A stretch of 64,000 nt of DNA from Pseudoduganella rivuli (GCF_009674485.1 NZ_WKJJ01000001.1:110265-174264); one strand, 5' to 3'; positions 8,896-19,602 are shown, counted from the stretch's first letter. The notes: generated by a model not told the origin, from the sequence alone. A program made the numbers and translations.

Positions 8896-10964
8896 AGCGT
8901 ACCCCAACGGTAGGTATAGCTGAGCGCCGCGCTGCGGCCCGGCGCCGGTAAATCCACGCCGCCGTAACCCGGTTCCGCATAGCGGCGGTCGAACAGGTTG
9001 GCGATGCGCAGCGCCAGCAAATGCGGGCCGACCGCATGGTTCCAGCTAGCGTCCACTGTGGCGTACGACGGCAGTTGATACGGGCGCAGGAAGTTTTCCT
9101 GGCTGTTGACCTTGCTGGCGCGGCGCGGCGACACTTCCCGCGCCGCCAGCGCGAACTGGCCCCACGCGGGATGAAGGTATTGCCAGCTGATGCGCGCCAC
9201 CAGGCGCGGATAGCTGGCGGTCGGCGTGACTTGCAGCGGTTGCAGGCGCGGCTGGAACTGGTCGTCCGTATCGGCCCATGACCATTGCGCCCGCCAGCGC
9301 TGCGCACCCACTTGCCACGTGGCTTCCGCTTCGGCGCCCTTGCCCTGCTGGCGGCCGCTGTTTTGCGGTTGCAAATTGGCGCCCACCGGCAGCAATTCGG
9401 TTTTCCCCCTGACGGTCAGGCGGTACGCGTTCAGCGACAGCGCCAGGTCCGGGCTGGCTTGCCATTGCAGCGCCGCTTCCGTGCTGCGCGACGTTTCCGG
9501 CCGCAGCGCCAGGTTGCCCAGCACTTCGCCCGCATACAGCGGTTGCGCATACAACTGCGCCGCCGAGGGCGCCTTGTATGACGTGCCATGCAACAGCTTC
9601 CATGCCAGCGACGGCGTGGCGTTGCCGACCAGCGCCAGCCGCCAGTGATTGCTGTCGCCAAAAATACTGTGGCTGTCGCGCCGCGCATTGACGGTCACGC
9701 CGGCCCAGGTCCATGGGCGCAGGCTGTACTGCAGGTAATAGCCCTGGTTCGTGATGCGCTCATGCGCGCCGGTGCCAGACACCAGCGTACGCTTGCCGCT
9801 GGCCGCGTCCACCGTGAAAATCTGCATGCGCTGTTCATCGTCGCGCACCCGGTCCGCGCCCGCCACCAGGCTGTGCTGGTCGCCGAAGCGGTATTGCGCT
9901 TCCGCGCCCAGTTCCCGCGTATCGAAACCCAGGCCGCGCACGGGGTAGGTTGCCGCCGAGCCCAGGCTCAGGCGCTCGCGCCGGTCCGGCCCGCCCTGCG
10001 CGTGCGCGACGCTGGCCCGTAACGTCCAGTTATCAAAGCCGCGGTACTCATGGTGCAGGCGGACCGTCGTCTGGTGCAACGCCAGGCGGTTGTTGTGGCT
10101 GAGGATACCGAAATCCAGGAATTCGCCATCCGCGTCGAGCCGGTAGCCATGCAGCATCAGGCCGGTCTCGCTGTTGTCCGTCACATACGCGGCGCGCAAC
10201 AGCGCATTGCGCGGGTGCTCGTCGTCGTCCTGCGACAGATTGCCCCGCGCCGCCGTCACGACCCGCGCATACAGTGGCGAAGACCGGGGCAAGGCCATGC
10301 CGCCGCGGTCCGCCTGGTCGCCCGCCGCCGACACCAGCCACTGCCAGGCGCCGGACTGGCCGGATGCATGCAGCGCCGCCCCGCCCCCGTCCTGCGCGCC
10401 GCGCAGCATGGTGGCCGTGGCGGCAAAGGCGCGCTGGTCGCCGGGACGCGTGATGATGTTCACCACGCCAAGAAAAGCATCGGCGCCATACAGCGCCGAG
10501 GCCGGCCCGCGCACCACTTCGATACGCTCGATGGCGGCCATGTTGATCAGGCTGGCGCCGAGAAAATTGCTGGCATCCGCGCGGTAAGCGACAGTCTGCC
10601 CATCGATCATGACTTTCAGTATCCGCGACCACGACCGCACGCCGGCATTGATGCCCCGCACGCCGACGTTCGGCGCCACGCCATCGGAAATTCCGTACAT
10701 GCCGGGCACCTGCACCAGCGCGTCGGCCACGGACCGGTAGCCGAACTGGCGGATATCTTCCGCCGTGATGACCGAGACCACGGCGGGCGCGTCGCGCGCG
10801 GCCAGCGCCTGGCGGCTGGCCGTGCTGAACGGCATGTCGAGCAGCGCTTCCACGCTGACGTTGAACAAGTCCCTGCCCGCTTCCTGCGCCTGCGCCGGAA
10901 CCGCCAGTACAGCCCCCGCTGCCAGGGTCCACCATGGTGCAAGCCGTCGTTGACTCCGTTGCAT
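8892..10964 (-). CDS. TonB-dependent receptor
   Basis: A 690-residue outer-membrane receptor. The ATG at 10964 has GGAG 8 nt upstream and is followed by a signal peptide ending AVPAQAQ. An upstream in-frame start at 11135 would bury the signal and was rejected. The plug domain spans about residues 45-170 (SVITAEDIRQFGYRSVADAL, then IERIEVVRGPASALYGADAF). The rest is a 22-strand barrel, for example YKAPSAAQLYAQP. The plug resembles the vitamin B12/colicin-type receptors often placed beside YfiR and sensor kinases. The gene overlaps the substrate-binding lipoprotein by 4 nt and is divergent from the yfiR-like operon. Confidence 0.9.
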   Translation of the reverse strand: MQRSQRRLAPWWTLAAGAVLAVPAQAQEAGRDLFNVSVEALLDMPFSTASRQALAARDAPAVVSVITAEDIRQFGYRSVADALVQVPGMYGISDGVAPNVGVRGINAGVRSWSRILKVMIDGQTVAYRADASNFLGASLINMAAIERIEVVRGPASALYGADAFLGVVNIITRPGDQRAFAATATMLRGAQDGGGAALHASGQSGAWQWLVSAAGDQADRGGMALPRSSPLYARVVTAARGNLSQDDDEHPRNALLRAAYVTDNSETGLMLHGYRLDADGEFLDFGILSHNNRLALHQTTVRLHHEYRGFDNWTLRASVAHAQGGPDRRERLSLGSAATYPVRGLGFDTRELGAEAQYRFGDQHSLVAGADRVRDDEQRMQIFTVDAASGKRTLVSGTGAHERITNQGYYLQYSLRPWTWAGVTVNARRDSHSIFGDSNHWRLALVGNATPSLAWKLLHGTSYKAPSAAQLYAQPLYAGEVLGNLALRPETSRSTEAALQWQASPDLALSLNAYRLTVRGKTELLPVGANLQPQNSGRQQGKGAEAEATWQVGAQRWRAQWSWADTDDQFQPRLQPLQVTPTASYPRLVARISWQYLHPAWGQFALAAREVSPRRASKVNSQENFLRPYQLPSYATVDASWNHAVGPHLLALRIANLFDRRYAEPGYGGVDLPAPGRSAALSYTYRWGTL

Positions 10965-11177
10965 GGGCAGTTCTCCGTATCCGGGCGACGGCTTATGGTA
11001 GTCCCAAAGGGGAGGCGCCGCGCATTCCCCGGGCCAATTTTGGCGTTTCCACCACAACATTTTGGATGACAAGCCACACCTGCCCGGCCTTGGCGTTTCC
11101 AGTGACGATATGCGCTTATACTTGCCTGTAGCCACAATTCGTACTATCCGTCACCACTCTTCCATCAAAGGACACGC

Positions 11178-11729
11178 TTGGCCATCCGTGCTTTGCCCAC
11201 CGGACGCTGGCTGGCCATGCGCACTGCGCTGCTGGCATGGGCAGTGACGGCGGCATGGTGGCCTTTGATGGGCGCTGCGCAGGGAGCGGTGCCGAAAGAA
11301 CAAATCAAGGCGGCGCTGGTGTTCAATTTTCTCAAGTTCACCGAGTGGCCCACGGAGAGCGCCAACGCACCGCTGGTGTTGTGCGTGGCGGGGCCGGACC
11401 GGAAAACCGAAGCGGCGTTTGCACAGGTGCAAGGACGTATGATTGAAAACCGGCCGATCCAGGTGCGCACCGTGCGCGGCAGCGATGTCGCCGCCTGCCA
11501 CCTGCTGTACATCCATGACAATGGCCGCGACCTGGTCACGCAACTGGCGGCCAGCCACCCGAACTTGCTGACGGTGGGAGACCAGGATGATTTCACGGAT
11601 GCCGGCGGCGTGATCGGGCTGGTCGAATACCAGGGACGGATGCAATTCAAGGTCAACCTGGACATGCTCCGGCGCGGCAACTACAAGGTCAGCTCGCAGT
11701 TGCTGAAGCTGGCCGTGAATACGCGGTAA
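11178..11729 (+). CDS. YfiR-family periplasmic protein
   Basis: Up to 183 residues. The TTG at 11178 has AAAGGA 5 nt upstream; an ATG at 11217 would give a more usual signal peptide start ([15 protein letters not shown]). The mature part matches the YfiR (DUF4154) family: [15 protein letters not shown] near the N-terminus, then LCVAG, a Cys in AACHLLYI, and the conserved [19 protein letters not shown] end. In Pseudomonas, YfiR is a periplasmic repressor that controls a diguanylate cyclase. Here it heads an operon with a hybrid kinase and a GGDEF-EAL protein, so a similar job in restraining c-di-GMP signalling is plausible but inferred. Confidence 0.85.
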   Translation: MAIRALPTGRWLAMRTALLAWAVTAAWWPLMGAAQGAVPKEQIKAALVFNFLKFTEWPTESANAPLVLCVAGPDRKTEAAFAQVQGRMIENRPIQVRTVRGSDVAACHLLYIHDNGRDLVTQLAASHPNLLTVGDQDDFTDAGGVIGLVEYQGRMQFKVNLDMLRRGNYKVSSQLLKLAVNTR

Positions 11730-11743
11730 CGGGGACAGCACGT

Positions 11744-14428
11744 ATGTGGCGCAAGCTTTTGCTCAGGCAGAAAATCACGTGGATGGTGGTGGCGGTGTGC
11801 GCACTGATGTTGCTGCTGTTCGAAGGCGTGTTTTTAAAGACCCAGCAAGCCACGCTGCAAGGCCAGGCGCAGCGCTCACTGGACGGCCTGGCGGAAATGA
11901 TTGCCTATGGCAGCGCCGCCCCCCTCACCTTCGACGATGTCGATGGCGGCAACCAGACGCTGAAGGCGCTGGCGTCCGTGCCGGAAGTGGTGCACGCGAC
12001 GGTGCGCTATGCGGATGGCCGCGCGTTCGCCACCTACCAGGGCAAGGACGGCGCGGCGGCGGGCATGACCGCCAGCGCCGTGGTGCGCCAGAAAGGCGCC
12101 GAACTGGGCAAGGTGGAATTGCGCGCCACGCTGCGCTACGTCGACCAGGCGTTGTATGAAGCCATGCTGGTGGCGGGGGTTGCCGGGCTGGTGCTGTTGC
12201 TGCTGGTGGCGTACGTGGCCAGGCTGTCGGCGCAAAAGCTGTCGGCGCCGCTGCTGAAACTGGCGGCGCTGGCCAATGCGGTCGGCCAGGATGGCGATTA
12301 CAGCCTGCGCGCGCCAAGCAGCGGCGCCGCCGACGAAGCGGGCCAGCTGGCCCGCCGCTTCAACCAGATGCTGGAACAGGTGCAGGCGCGCGACCTGGAA
12401 CTGGCCAGCCACCGCGACCACCTGGAACAGGAAGTGGCGCGCCGCACCGGCGACCTGGTGCGGGCCCGCGATGCGGCCGAAGCCGCCAGCCGCGCGAAAA
12501 GCGAATTCCTCGCGATGATGAGCCATGAAATCCGCACCCCGCTCAATGGCGTGCTGGGCATGACGGATTTGCTGGCCAACACGGACCTGGACGAGCGGCA
12601 GCGGCGCTTTGTCCGCATCGTGCGCCGTTCCGGCGAGGATTTACTGGCCATCCTCAACGATATCCTGGACTTTTCCAAGATCGAAGCGGGCCGCTTCGAG
12701 CTGGACGAATGCGCCTTCAACCTGACACTGTTGCTGGAAAACGTGGCCGAACGCTATGCCCCTGTGGCGCATGGCAAGGGATTGGAACTGAGCTGCGCCG
12801 CGCCAACCCGCACGTTGATGTTGCGCGGCGACGCCAAGCGCCTCGGCCAGGTGCTGACGAACCTGGTCAGCAACGCCATCAAGTTCACGGAACGGGGCCA
12901 GGTGGTGCTGCGCGCCGAAGTCTCCGAGACTGGCGGCGACATGGCCACCATCCATTTCACCGTCACCGATACCGGGATCGGGATCCCGGCCGCCAAGCAG
13001 GCCGGCCTGTTCGAAGCGTTTACGCAGGCCGACAGTTCCACCACGCGGCGCTTTGGCGGAACCGGGCTGGGCTTGGCCATTTCACAGCGGCTGGTGGGCC
13101 TGATGGGCAGCGCCATCACCATGCGCAGCGAAGAAAACCGGGGCAGCGAATTTTCCTTCAAAGTGCAACTGCCGTGCTGCGAACCGGGCTGCAGCTCCAG
13201 CCACGACGATACGATGCTGGCGCCGATGCGCGTGCTGATCGTCGACGACAACAGCGTGAACCTGGAAATCCTGGCGGAGCAATTGCATTCGTGGGGTTGC
13301 CAGGTGGTGCAGGCGCACGACGTGCGGGGCGCACGCGCGGAACTGGGCAAGGCCGGCGCGCCGTTCGAACTGGTGGTGACGGACATGATGATGCCGGACG
13401 AGGATGGCGCCGGGCTGGTTGAATTCATGCAGCAGCAGCCGCACCTGGCGGCCATTCCCGTCATCATGCTCAGTTCCGCCGGCATGCAGTGGCATGGCGC
13501 CAGCGGCGGCCCCGTGCCGCAGGTACTAACCAAACCGGTGCGCCAGTCGGAGCTGTACAACGCGCTGTGCCAGGCGCTGCGCACCAACCAGGGTGGTCCC
13601 GCCCAGCGCGCCGGCAACGCCGCGCGCCAGCGCGTGCTGAAGTTGCAGGGCCGCGTGCTGCTGGCAGAAGACAACCTGGCCAACCAGGAAGTGGCGCTGG
13701 CCATGCTGCGCAATCTGGGCATCGAGGCCGAAGTGGCGGCCAATGGCGTGGACGTGATATCGCTGCTGGAACGCCAGCAGTTCGACCTGATCCTGATGGA
13801 TTGCCAGATGCCGGTCATGGATGGCTTCCAGGCCACCGCCGCGATCCGCGCGGCCGAGGGGCCCGAGCGGCACCTGCCCATCGTGGCACTGACCGCCAAC
13901 GCGGTGGCAGGCGACCGCCAGCGCTGCATCGACAGCGGCATGGATGAATACCTGTCGAAGCCGTTCACGCAAGATCAGCTGGGCGACATGCTGCGGCGCT
14001 GGCTGCAAACGGTGCAAGTGGCGCCACGCGACGATGCCGCTACCCCGTCGGCGGCGTCCACGCCGGTTGCGGCGCCGGACAAGGATGCCGACATCGATAT
14101 GGAAGCGCTGGCCACCATCCGCCAGCTGCGTCCGGGGCTGCTGCCGCGGGTGCTCAACGCCTGGCTGTCCGAATCGCCCGGCCTGTATCAGGAGATAGTG
14201 GAAGCGGCGGCGCAAGGCGATGGCGGCGCCCTGTTCCGCGCCGCGCATACGCTGAAAAACAGTTCCGCCAATGTGGGGGCGCGCCAGTTGTCGCAGCTGT
14301 GCGCGGAACTGGAACAGCGGGGCCGCCACACCCAGCTGGAGGAAGTGGGCGATGCGATTGCCGAACTGGCGCTGCATTTCGACCGCACGCTGGCCGAACT
14401 CACCGCCATCCGCGACCGGGAGCAATGA
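11744..14428 (+). CDS. Hybrid sensor histidine kinase (CHASE8-HAMP-HisKA-HATPase-REC-REC-Hpt)
   Basis: An 894-residue BarA-like phosphorelay kinase. A first membrane helix (about 12-31) is followed by a periplasmic CHASE8-like domain, a second helix (about 141-160) and a HAMP. Next come HisKA with phospho-acceptor His261 in MSHEIRTPL, an ATPase domain with GTGLGLAIS, two receivers (Asp547 in [10 protein letters not shown], Asp686 in [10 protein letters not shown]) and a C-terminal Hpt with His835 in AAHTLKNSS. All four phosphorelay residues are present, so the full relay should work. It lies 14 bp after the yfiR-like gene and overlaps the next gene by 4 nt. Its output is therefore probably the GGDEF-EAL protein that follows. 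Confidence 0.93.
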   Translation: MWRKLLLRQKITWMVVAVCALMLLLFEGVFLKTQQATLQGQAQRSLDGLAEMIAYGSAAPLTFDDVDGGNQTLKALASVPEVVHATVRYADGRAFATYQGKDGAAAGMTASAVVRQKGAELGKVELRATLRYVDQALYEAMLVAGVAGLVLLLLVAYVARLSAQKLSAPLLKLAALANAVGQDGDYSLRAPSSGAADEAGQLARRFNQMLEQVQARDLELASHRDHLEQEVARRTGDLVRARDAAEAASRAKSEFLAMMSHEIRTPLNGVLGMTDLLANTDLDERQRRFVRIVRRSGEDLLAILNDILDFSKIEAGRFELDECAFNLTLLLENVAERYAPVAHGKGLELSCAAPTRTLMLRGDAKRLGQVLTNLVSNAIKFTERGQVVLRAEVSETGGDMATIHFTVTDTGIGIPAAKQAGLFEAFTQADSSTTRRFGGTGLGLAISQRLVGLMGSAITMRSEENRGSEFSFKVQLPCCEPGCSSSHDDTMLAPMRVLIVDDNSVNLEILAEQLHSWGCQVVQAHDVRGARAELGKAGAPFELVVTDMMMPDEDGAGLVEFMQQQPHLAAIPVIMLSSAGMQWHGASGGPVPQVLTKPVRQSELYNALCQALRTNQGGPAQRAGNAARQRVLKLQGRVLLAEDNLANQEVALAMLRNLGIEAEVAANGVDVISLLERQQFDLILMDCQMPVMDGFQATAAIRAAEGPERHLPIVALTANAVAGDRQRCIDSGMDEYLSKPFTQDQLGDMLRRWLQTVQVAPRDDAATPSAASTPVAAPDKDADIDMEALATIRQLRPGLLPRVLNAWLSESPGLYQEIVEAAAQGDGGALFRAAHTLKNSSANVGARQLSQLCAELEQRGRHTQLEEVGDAIAELALHFDRTLAELTAIRDREQ

Positions 14429-16509
14429 TGGAAGCGCGCGAACGGCAACTGATCCTGGTGGTCGACGATGAATTGTCGGCCCGGCTGCTGATGCGCGCCA
14501 CCTTGGAAGAAGGCGGTTTCGACGTGGTCGAAGCGGGCACCGTCAAACAGGCGCTGTCGCTGTTCGAATCCACCGTGCCGGACCTGGTGATGCTGGACGT
14601 GGTGCTGCCGGACGGCGACGGCGTCGACCTGTGCGCCCGGCTGCGCGCCCTGCCCGCCGGCCGCGACGTGCCGATCGCCATGGTCACCGGCGTCAATGAC
14701 GACTCGTCGATCCAGCGCGCCTACCAGTGCGGCGCGACGGATTTCATCACCAAGCCGATCAGCTGGGGCACGATGGCCAACCGCACCCGCTTCCTGCTGC
14801 GCGCCCACATGGCGATGCGGGAACTGGCGCTGTCGGCCATGCGAGCACGGTTGTCGGCCAAGGTGTTTGAGGCCTCCAACGACGCGATTGTCGTCAGCGA
14901 TGCGCAAAATCGCATCGTCTCCGTCAACCGCGCGTTCGAATCCATCACCGGTTACAGCAAAGTGGACGTGCTGGGCCGGGATCCCGCGCTGCTGTTTGCC
15001 GATGTCGGCACCCGCATCCGCTACCAGACCATGTGGGAAAACCTGGACGCGGGCGGTTCGTGGCAAGGTGAATTATCGTGCCGCAAACAGGACGGCAGCC
15101 CATTCCCCGCATGGTTTTCCATCAGCCTGGCGCGCGACGCGGAGGGCCGGCCCGAACATTACATCGCCGTGTTTGCCGACATCACGGAACGCAAGGTGCA
15201 GGAACAGCGCATCGCCCACCTGGCGTTCCACGACGAACTGACGGGCCTCCCCAACCGCCGTCTGTTTTCCGACCGGCTGGCGGTGGCGCTGCTGCAGGCG
15301 CGGCGCGATGCCCATGCGCTGGCAGTGCTGTTCGTCGACGTCGACCGCTTCAAGAACATCAACGATTCGCTGGGCCATGCCAGCGGCGACGAATTGCTGA
15401 AACAAGTGGCGCAGCGGTTGCAGGACACGGTGCGCGCCGGGGACACCGTGGCGCGCATGGGCGGAGACGAATTCGTGCTGCTGTGCCCCGGCGGCGATTC
15501 CAAGGCCATCGCGGCCCGCGCGCAACGGATGCTGGACGAATTGGAGCAACCCTACCACGTGATGGGGATGGCGCTGCACGTGTCGTCCAGCATGGGCATC
15601 GCGTGCTATCCGGAAGACGGCGACACGGCCGATATCCTGGTGCGCAACGCCGATGCCGCCATGTACCTGGCCAAGGAACGGGGCCGCAACAATTTCCAGT
15701 TCTATGCGCCGGAACTGAACGCGGGCATCCTGGCCCGCCTGAAGCTGGAAATGGATCTGCGGGCTGCGCTGGACGCGGGCGAATTCGAATTGCACTACCA
15801 GCCAAAAATCAACCTCGCCAGCGGCGCGCTGCACGGCGTGGAAGCGCTGATCCGCTGGCGCAAGGATGGCGCCATGGTGCCGCCCGGCCAGTTCATTCCC
15901 GTGGCGGAGGAATCGGGCCTTATCGGCGCCATCGGCGACTGGGTGGTGCGCGAAGCGTGCCGTCAGCACCTGGCGTGGAAGCAGGCCGGCATGCCCGCGC
16001 TGCGGGTCGCCGTCAATGTCTCCGCCCGCCAGTTTTCACAACCGGGCTTTGCCGGCGCCATTGGCGAACTGGTGCGCGCCGAGGGCTGCATGCCGGATGC
16101 GCTGGAGCTGGAATTGACGGAATCCATGCTGATGACGGACGTGCAGCGCGCCACGCAGACACTGGCGGAACTGAAAACGCTGGGCTTTGCCGTGGCCATC
16201 GACGATTTCGGCACCGGCTTCTCATCGCTGAATTACCTGCGCCACTTCCCCGTCGACGTGTTGAAGATCGACCAGTCGTTCGTACGCGAATTGCTGGACG
16301 ACCGCGCCGCGCTGGCCATCATTGAAGCCATCATTGCGCTGGCGGGCGCGCTGGGCATGACGACCGTGGCGGAAGGGGTGGAGACCGATGCGCAACGCAC
16401 GCTGCTGGGTGAGCGGGGGTGCGAGGCGATGCAGGGGTACCTGGTGGCGCGGCCGATGCCGGCGGGCGAGTTGAGCGGATGGGTTGGCGCCTATCTTGCG
16501 CCCGGTTGA
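14425..16509 (+). CDS. Response regulator with PAS, GGDEF and EAL domains
   Basis: A 694-residue protein. Domains in order: receiver (about 8-125, phospho-acceptor Asp58 in [11 protein letters not shown], Lys in ITKPI), PAS with its C-terminal motif (about 145-265), GGDEF (about 275-430, GGDEF intact at 346-350) and EAL (about 445-690). EAL reads EALIRW from residue 473, and [18 protein letters not shown] and EGVET are conserved. Both enzymatic sites look active, so it may make or break c-di-GMP, with the PDE activity usually dominant in this architecture. The start at 14425 overlaps the kinase stop as ATGA, so it is coupled to its probable cognate kinase. It converges on the minus-strand lipoprotein with only 12 bp between. 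Confidence 0.92.
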   Translation: MMEARERQLILVVDDELSARLLMRATLEEGGFDVVEAGTVKQALSLFESTVPDLVMLDVVLPDGDGVDLCARLRALPAGRDVPIAMVTGVNDDSSIQRAYQCGATDFITKPISWGTMANRTRFLLRAHMAMRELALSAMRARLSAKVFEASNDAIVVSDAQNRIVSVNRAFESITGYSKVDVLGRDPALLFADVGTRIRYQTMWENLDAGGSWQGELSCRKQDGSPFPAWFSISLARDAEGRPEHYIAVFADITERKVQEQRIAHLAFHDELTGLPNRRLFSDRLAVALLQARRDAHALAVLFVDVDRFKNINDSLGHASGDELLKQVAQRLQDTVRAGDTVARMGGDEFVLLCPGGDSKAIAARAQRMLDELEQPYHVMGMALHVSSSMGIACYPEDGDTADILVRNADAAMYLAKERGRNNFQFYAPELNAGILARLKLEMDLRAALDAGEFELHYQPKINLASGALHGVEALIRWRKDGAMVPPGQFIPVAEESGLIGAIGDWVVREACRQHLAWKQAGMPALRVAVNVSARQFSQPGFAGAIGELVRAEGCMPDALELELTESMLMTDVQRATQTLAELKTLGFAVAIDDFGTGFSSLNYLRHFPVDVLKIDQSFVRELLDDRAALAIIEAIIALAGALGMTTVAEGVETDAQRTLLGERGCEAMQGYLVARPMPAGELSGWVGAYLAPG

Positions 16510-16521
16510 TCAGGCAGCCGG

Positions 16522-17064
16522 CTAGCCGGCCTTCCTGCCAGCTGTCGCCAGGCGCTCCCAATCCTGCTTCGGCTGCAATCCAATCGCCAGGATAAAGTTT
16601 GCAAGTCCGCCATACAGCGACCACGGCGGCGTGGCCTTGCTGCCGGTCCAGGAGACATGGCTGCACTCAAAACATACTTCCATTGTGTCAAGCAGCTTGC
16701 CGTGAGCAAAGAAGTCAATCCTGTGGTGCGGCACAGGGATGCAAGCGGTAAATTCGTCCTGCGTCTTCGGGTTCAGCGACGCTATCGCCGACTTGAATTG
16801 CTCCTGCTGTGACTTCGTCAGCACTATCCGCTTGTACGTCAGTTCCTTTGATGGAAGCGGCTCGCCGGTCTTCGTATCGAAGAAGTCCATCTCTGACGAA
16901 TGTTCGGTGACTGTAATCTGGTCGGCCCGCGCGATCAAGCTGCCCAAGTCCAGCAGATATTGCTTGCCTCCCTTCGTATCCGCCCGAGAATGATCGGTGC
17001 GTCCGTCGCGGTCACATCCCCCCAACATCATGAGTGCCAGCAATACAGTAACGAATGTCTTCAT
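16522..17064 (-). CDS. Small lipoprotein of unknown function
   Basis: Encodes 180 residues starting at ATG 17064, which gives a signal sequence with lipobox LGGC (MKTFVTVLLALMMLGGC). The longer frame back to 17187 is rejected because it places the signal internally. The mature part has Cys residues in FTACIPVPHHRIDFF and VCFECSHVSW, perhaps two disulfides. I do not recognise a family. It is the most distal gene of the integron region and converges on the GGDEF-EAL gene. A GTTTAAG sequence just before the ATG could be a worn attC box, so it may once have been a cassette. Confidence 0.7.
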   Translation of the reverse strand: MKTFVTVLLALMMLGGCDRDGRTDHSRADTKGGKQYLLDLGSLIARADQITVTEHSSEMDFFDTKTGEPLPSKELTYKRIVLTKSQQEQFKSAIASLNPKTQDEFTACIPVPHHRIDFFAHGKLLDTMEVCFECSHVSWTGSKATPPWSLYGGLANFILAIGLQPKQDWERLATAGRKAG

Positions 17065-17155
17065 AGGCTTAAACGTGTGGTAAGTGGGGAATGCCGGCAT
17101 CATGGGCATTTCATCGGCAGTTTTGAAGCCGTCCAACGCGACGGCTTGCCCAAAC

Positions 17156-17581
17156 TTATTCGATAATTTCCCTCTGAAAGAGCGCAATCACATTATCCGT
17201 CTTGCCAGACCAGATACCCTGCATCAAGCCGGGCGTTAGCACTTGGACCAATAGCCACCCTTCCTGTCCCTCCTTGTTGAAAATGCCCGCGAAATCCGGC
17301 AAGTCGTATTTCTTTATGCCAGAGAAGAAGCCTTCCTTGGTTTGAATTTCCAGCGTCTTATATTCGTACTTTTTCATTTTTGGCGTTTCCTGAGGTTCGA
17401 GATCGGAAATATGTATGCTGAACGCAGAAGCCAAAGCCTTCTTGGTTTGCAACGACGCAGTGGCCTCTTTCTCTATGCGTTGTATGGTTCTCAAATTCAC
17501 CCCGGCCGCCAACGCCAGTTCTTCCTGTGACCATGACTTTTTTGTCCGAAGGTCGAGAACCAATTCTGCATTTATTTTCAT
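17156..17581 (-). CDS. XRE-family HTH protein with DUF4177-like C-terminus
   Basis: A 141-residue protein. Residues 1-62 form a helix-turn-helix of the XRE/Cro type (WSQEELALAAGVNLRTIQRIEKE). Residues about 70-138 resemble DUF4177: a KKYEYKTLEI start and a GWLLVQVL core. The HTH should bind DNA, and the C-terminal part is a small alpha-beta module often found alone. This combination is common in small accessory regulators. It is on the same strand as the flanking integron-region genes, but no clear attC separates it from them. Confidence 0.82.
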   Translation of the reverse strand: MKINAELVLDLRTKKSWSQEELALAAGVNLRTIQRIEKEATASLQTKKALASAFSIHISDLEPQETPKMKKYEYKTLEIQTKEGFFSGIKKYDLPDFAGIFNKEGQEGWLLVQVLTPGLMQGIWSGKTDNVIALFQREIIE

Positions 17582-17676
17582 ACGTACTCACGATCAGTTA
17601 TGGGTTGAGGCAGGTGCATATTCGCCCCAAACTCAGGAAACTTTTACGACTAAACGACGACAGAAGCACGGCAATG

Positions 17677-18573
17677 TTACGACAGTTTTACGACAGTTGC
17701 CGCAGAAGCCTCCCAGTGCGCATACGCTGCGTCCATCAGCGGCTTGAGTCGCCGGTAATTCTCGTCCGAATACGCGACGTGAAATTCTGAAGGCAATGTG
17801 CCCTGCAGCGTGGCGCAATAGTCTTTCAGGTAGGCGCCCTTCTCGAAATCAAAGTAATGCATTGCAAAAGCATTTCCCTGCTCGGACAGCATGTCGCTGA
17901 TCAAGCAACGGTCCCACCGGCCATACAGCTCGTGAATGGACATTCTCCCTTTCCGAAATCGTGACAGTTCATCGGCACATTCAGTCAGGAAAAATTCGCT
18001 CATCAGCTGATTTTCAATCAACCAGCGCAAAATGGGCACGGTGTGGTTGGACGCATGCTCGTCGGGCAAACCAAATTCCTCGATGCTCTCGTGGTGATAC
18101 TTGGCTTTGTCGTAGACGTGTGGATTGCCCGGGTTTTCCGCTGAATGAGCTGTTTGACGTTTATCGGCGGCAAACCCGGAAGTGCGGAAACATACCGCAT
18201 CGATCAGCACGCCGGCCAGAATACCGACCGCGTAGGCTGCGATATCGAACCACGAGAAGGTTGAGCCCAGGACCAGGTGGCCCAGTGTGGTGCTGCGGAT
18301 TTCCTTGAGCCAGTCAGCTTGATAGAGCTGCGAGAATTCGACGACGCAGGACGTGGCGAGTGCAAGTATCGCGATACTTCGTGTGGAGGCGCGCGGCTTG
18401 CAGAACGCCAAGCCAAGGAAGACCATCAACGCCCACAGTGCGTCGCCGGGGTACTTGCCCAAGAGCGCCGGAAACAGCGAGGGGAACTTGCGCGAGGCCA
18501 GGCCAAGGGCGATGGCAGCCATGACACTGAAGAGAAGCCACAATCTGCTGCGCTTCATGTTGATGGGTTCCAT
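17677..18573 (-). CDS. Membrane DUF2809-like protein fused to a cytosolic DUF7832-like domain
   Basis: A 298-residue protein in two parts. Residues about 8-145 hold four or five hydrophobic helices with the DUF2809 pattern (GLASRKFPSLFPALLGKYPGDALWAL cut short: GKYPGDALWAL, then FSQLYQADWL). Residues about 160-290 resemble a stand-alone DUF7832 protein (VYDKAKYHHES, then HTVPILRWLIENQLMSEFF and a Trp-Asp-rich middle). I know of both parts as separate proteins. The fusion is read as one open frame with no stop at the joint. The function of neither part is established. The gene lies in the attC-poor distal part of the integron. Confidence 0.7.
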   Translation of the reverse strand: MEPINMKRSRLWLLFSVMAAIALGLASRKFPSLFPALLGKYPGDALWALMVFLGLAFCKPRASTRSIAILALATSCVVEFSQLYQADWLKEIRSTTLGHLVLGSTFSWFDIAAYAVGILAGVLIDAVCFRTSGFAADKRQTAHSAENPGNPHVYDKAKYHHESIEEFGLPDEHASNHTVPILRWLIENQLMSEFFLTECADELSRFRKGRMSIHELYGRWDRCLISDMLSEQGNAFAMHYFDFEKGAYLKDYCATLQGTLPSEFHVAYSDENYRRLKPLMDAAYAHWEASAATVVKLS

Positions 18574-18923
18574 TGAAGGCTCGCTCCTGAAGTTCTACTC
18601 ATCTGCCGGGCCGCGCAGGAAAGGTATGTCGGGAAAGTACGCCGTGTAGGGTCACGTTGCCGGCGTAATCAAGGCATGGCGACGCCGGTGCAACGTTGCA
18701 ACCGAGTAAAAAGATCGGGGCAAGTGATTTCATCGGGCCTGGTCTGAGAATTCGCTGGACTGCGCGGCTTGTCGCGTGGGTCCGATGAACCGCATGGTTC
18801 GTTTCGACACATATCGGCCCTCGATGATATCAAATTTACCATTTTCGAATAGTGTCGTTGTGCAGCATCCGGCGACTGCCAAGGGCGAGGTTGTGCACCA
18901 TCTCAGATGTCTTTGAAGTTGAG
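18574..18923. other. Non-coding stretch with attC remnants
   Basis: No gene is seen here. Two traces of cassette sites are visible. GTTGAGC at 18918-18924 overlaps the stop of the CPBP gene and matches an R'' box in the cassette orientation. A hairpin core around 18757-18784 (GGAC/GTCC arms) contains a 17-bp stretch, CTGCGCGGCTTGTCGCG at 18760-18776, that recurs exactly in the attC at 21045-21061. No matching R' box could be found, so this looks like a damaged attC plus filler. Confidence 0.55.
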
Positions 18924-19592
18924 CTACGCAAAGGCAACCAGATCGACCAGTATATGGCCAGCTGCCACAGGCCACAGCGTGCCAAGCAGAAAGTACCAAA
19001 AACAGGCGACAAGATTGGAAAAGAATGCGCCAATAATCACGTGTGGGCCTTGTTCCCAGTGCGCCACCGCGAATACTGTTGTGGCGAGGAGTGCAAAGGC
19101 GATCCTTGATGGGGCGGCGCGAACGTGGCGATACAGTAGCCAAGGCAGCCCGATAAAGAAGATGCTCTCGACAATTCCAGCGGTCACAGCAGAGTAAATC
19201 CAAATGACGCTGCCCATCAGGCCACTGGGGAAAACGCCGGGGAAGCTGAAATAGCTGGGCGGATGCCCAAGCAATGCCCAGGAAATATTCCGCGTTCCCA
19301 CGAAGGCTATATACGTGGTAATAAATACCAATAGCGCCCCAACAATCAGTGCCTGCCAGCGATGTGGCGCTGTGTCCAAGCCATAGTGCTTTGGTAGTAG
19401 CGATGCCTTGCGAGCGAGAGCCGTCACGATAAGTGACGGCAACAATATCCACTGGCAAAGGTCAGCCAGCCAGAATGCCGGAACGCTGATTTTGGCGAGT
19501 GACGCCAAATAGAGGCCGTTGATCTGCCAGATTACGATAACTGGGAGCAAGGCCCATGTAATCGCGAATTGTTGGTGTCGCTCAAGTTGCAC
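18924..19592 (-). CDS. CPBP-family intramembrane protein (CAAX protease-like)
   Basis: A 222-residue, multi-spanning membrane protein of the CPBP/ABI family, with about six hydrophobic helices. Motif 2 is FAVAHWEQ and motif 3 is AGHILVDL, which give the two His ligands. Motif 1, normally EExxxR, reads VESIFFIGL and lacks the second acid and the Arg, so catalysis is doubtful. The GTG start at 19592 lies 10 nt after a GTTAGAG box, and the stop overlaps a GTTGAGC box, both typical of a gene cassette. Family members can act as bacteriocin immunity or membrane proteases. Which applies here is unknown. Confidence 0.8.
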   Translation of the reverse strand: MQLERHQQFAITWALLPVIVIWQINGLYLASLAKISVPAFWLADLCQWILLPSLIVTALARKASLLPKHYGLDTAPHRWQALIVGALLVFITTYIAFVGTRNISWALLGHPPSYFSFPGVFPSGLMGSVIWIYSAVTAGIVESIFFIGLPWLLYRHVRAAPSRIAFALLATTVFAVAHWEQGPHVIIGAFFSNLVACFWYFLLGTLWPVAAGHILVDLVAFA

Positions 19593-19602
19593 TGGTTATT
19601 GC

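Noticed and set aside
18730..19458. A 242-codon minus-strand frame overlapping the CPBP gene
   Set aside because: It is out of frame with the clear CPBP family motifs and has no matching start site or composition.
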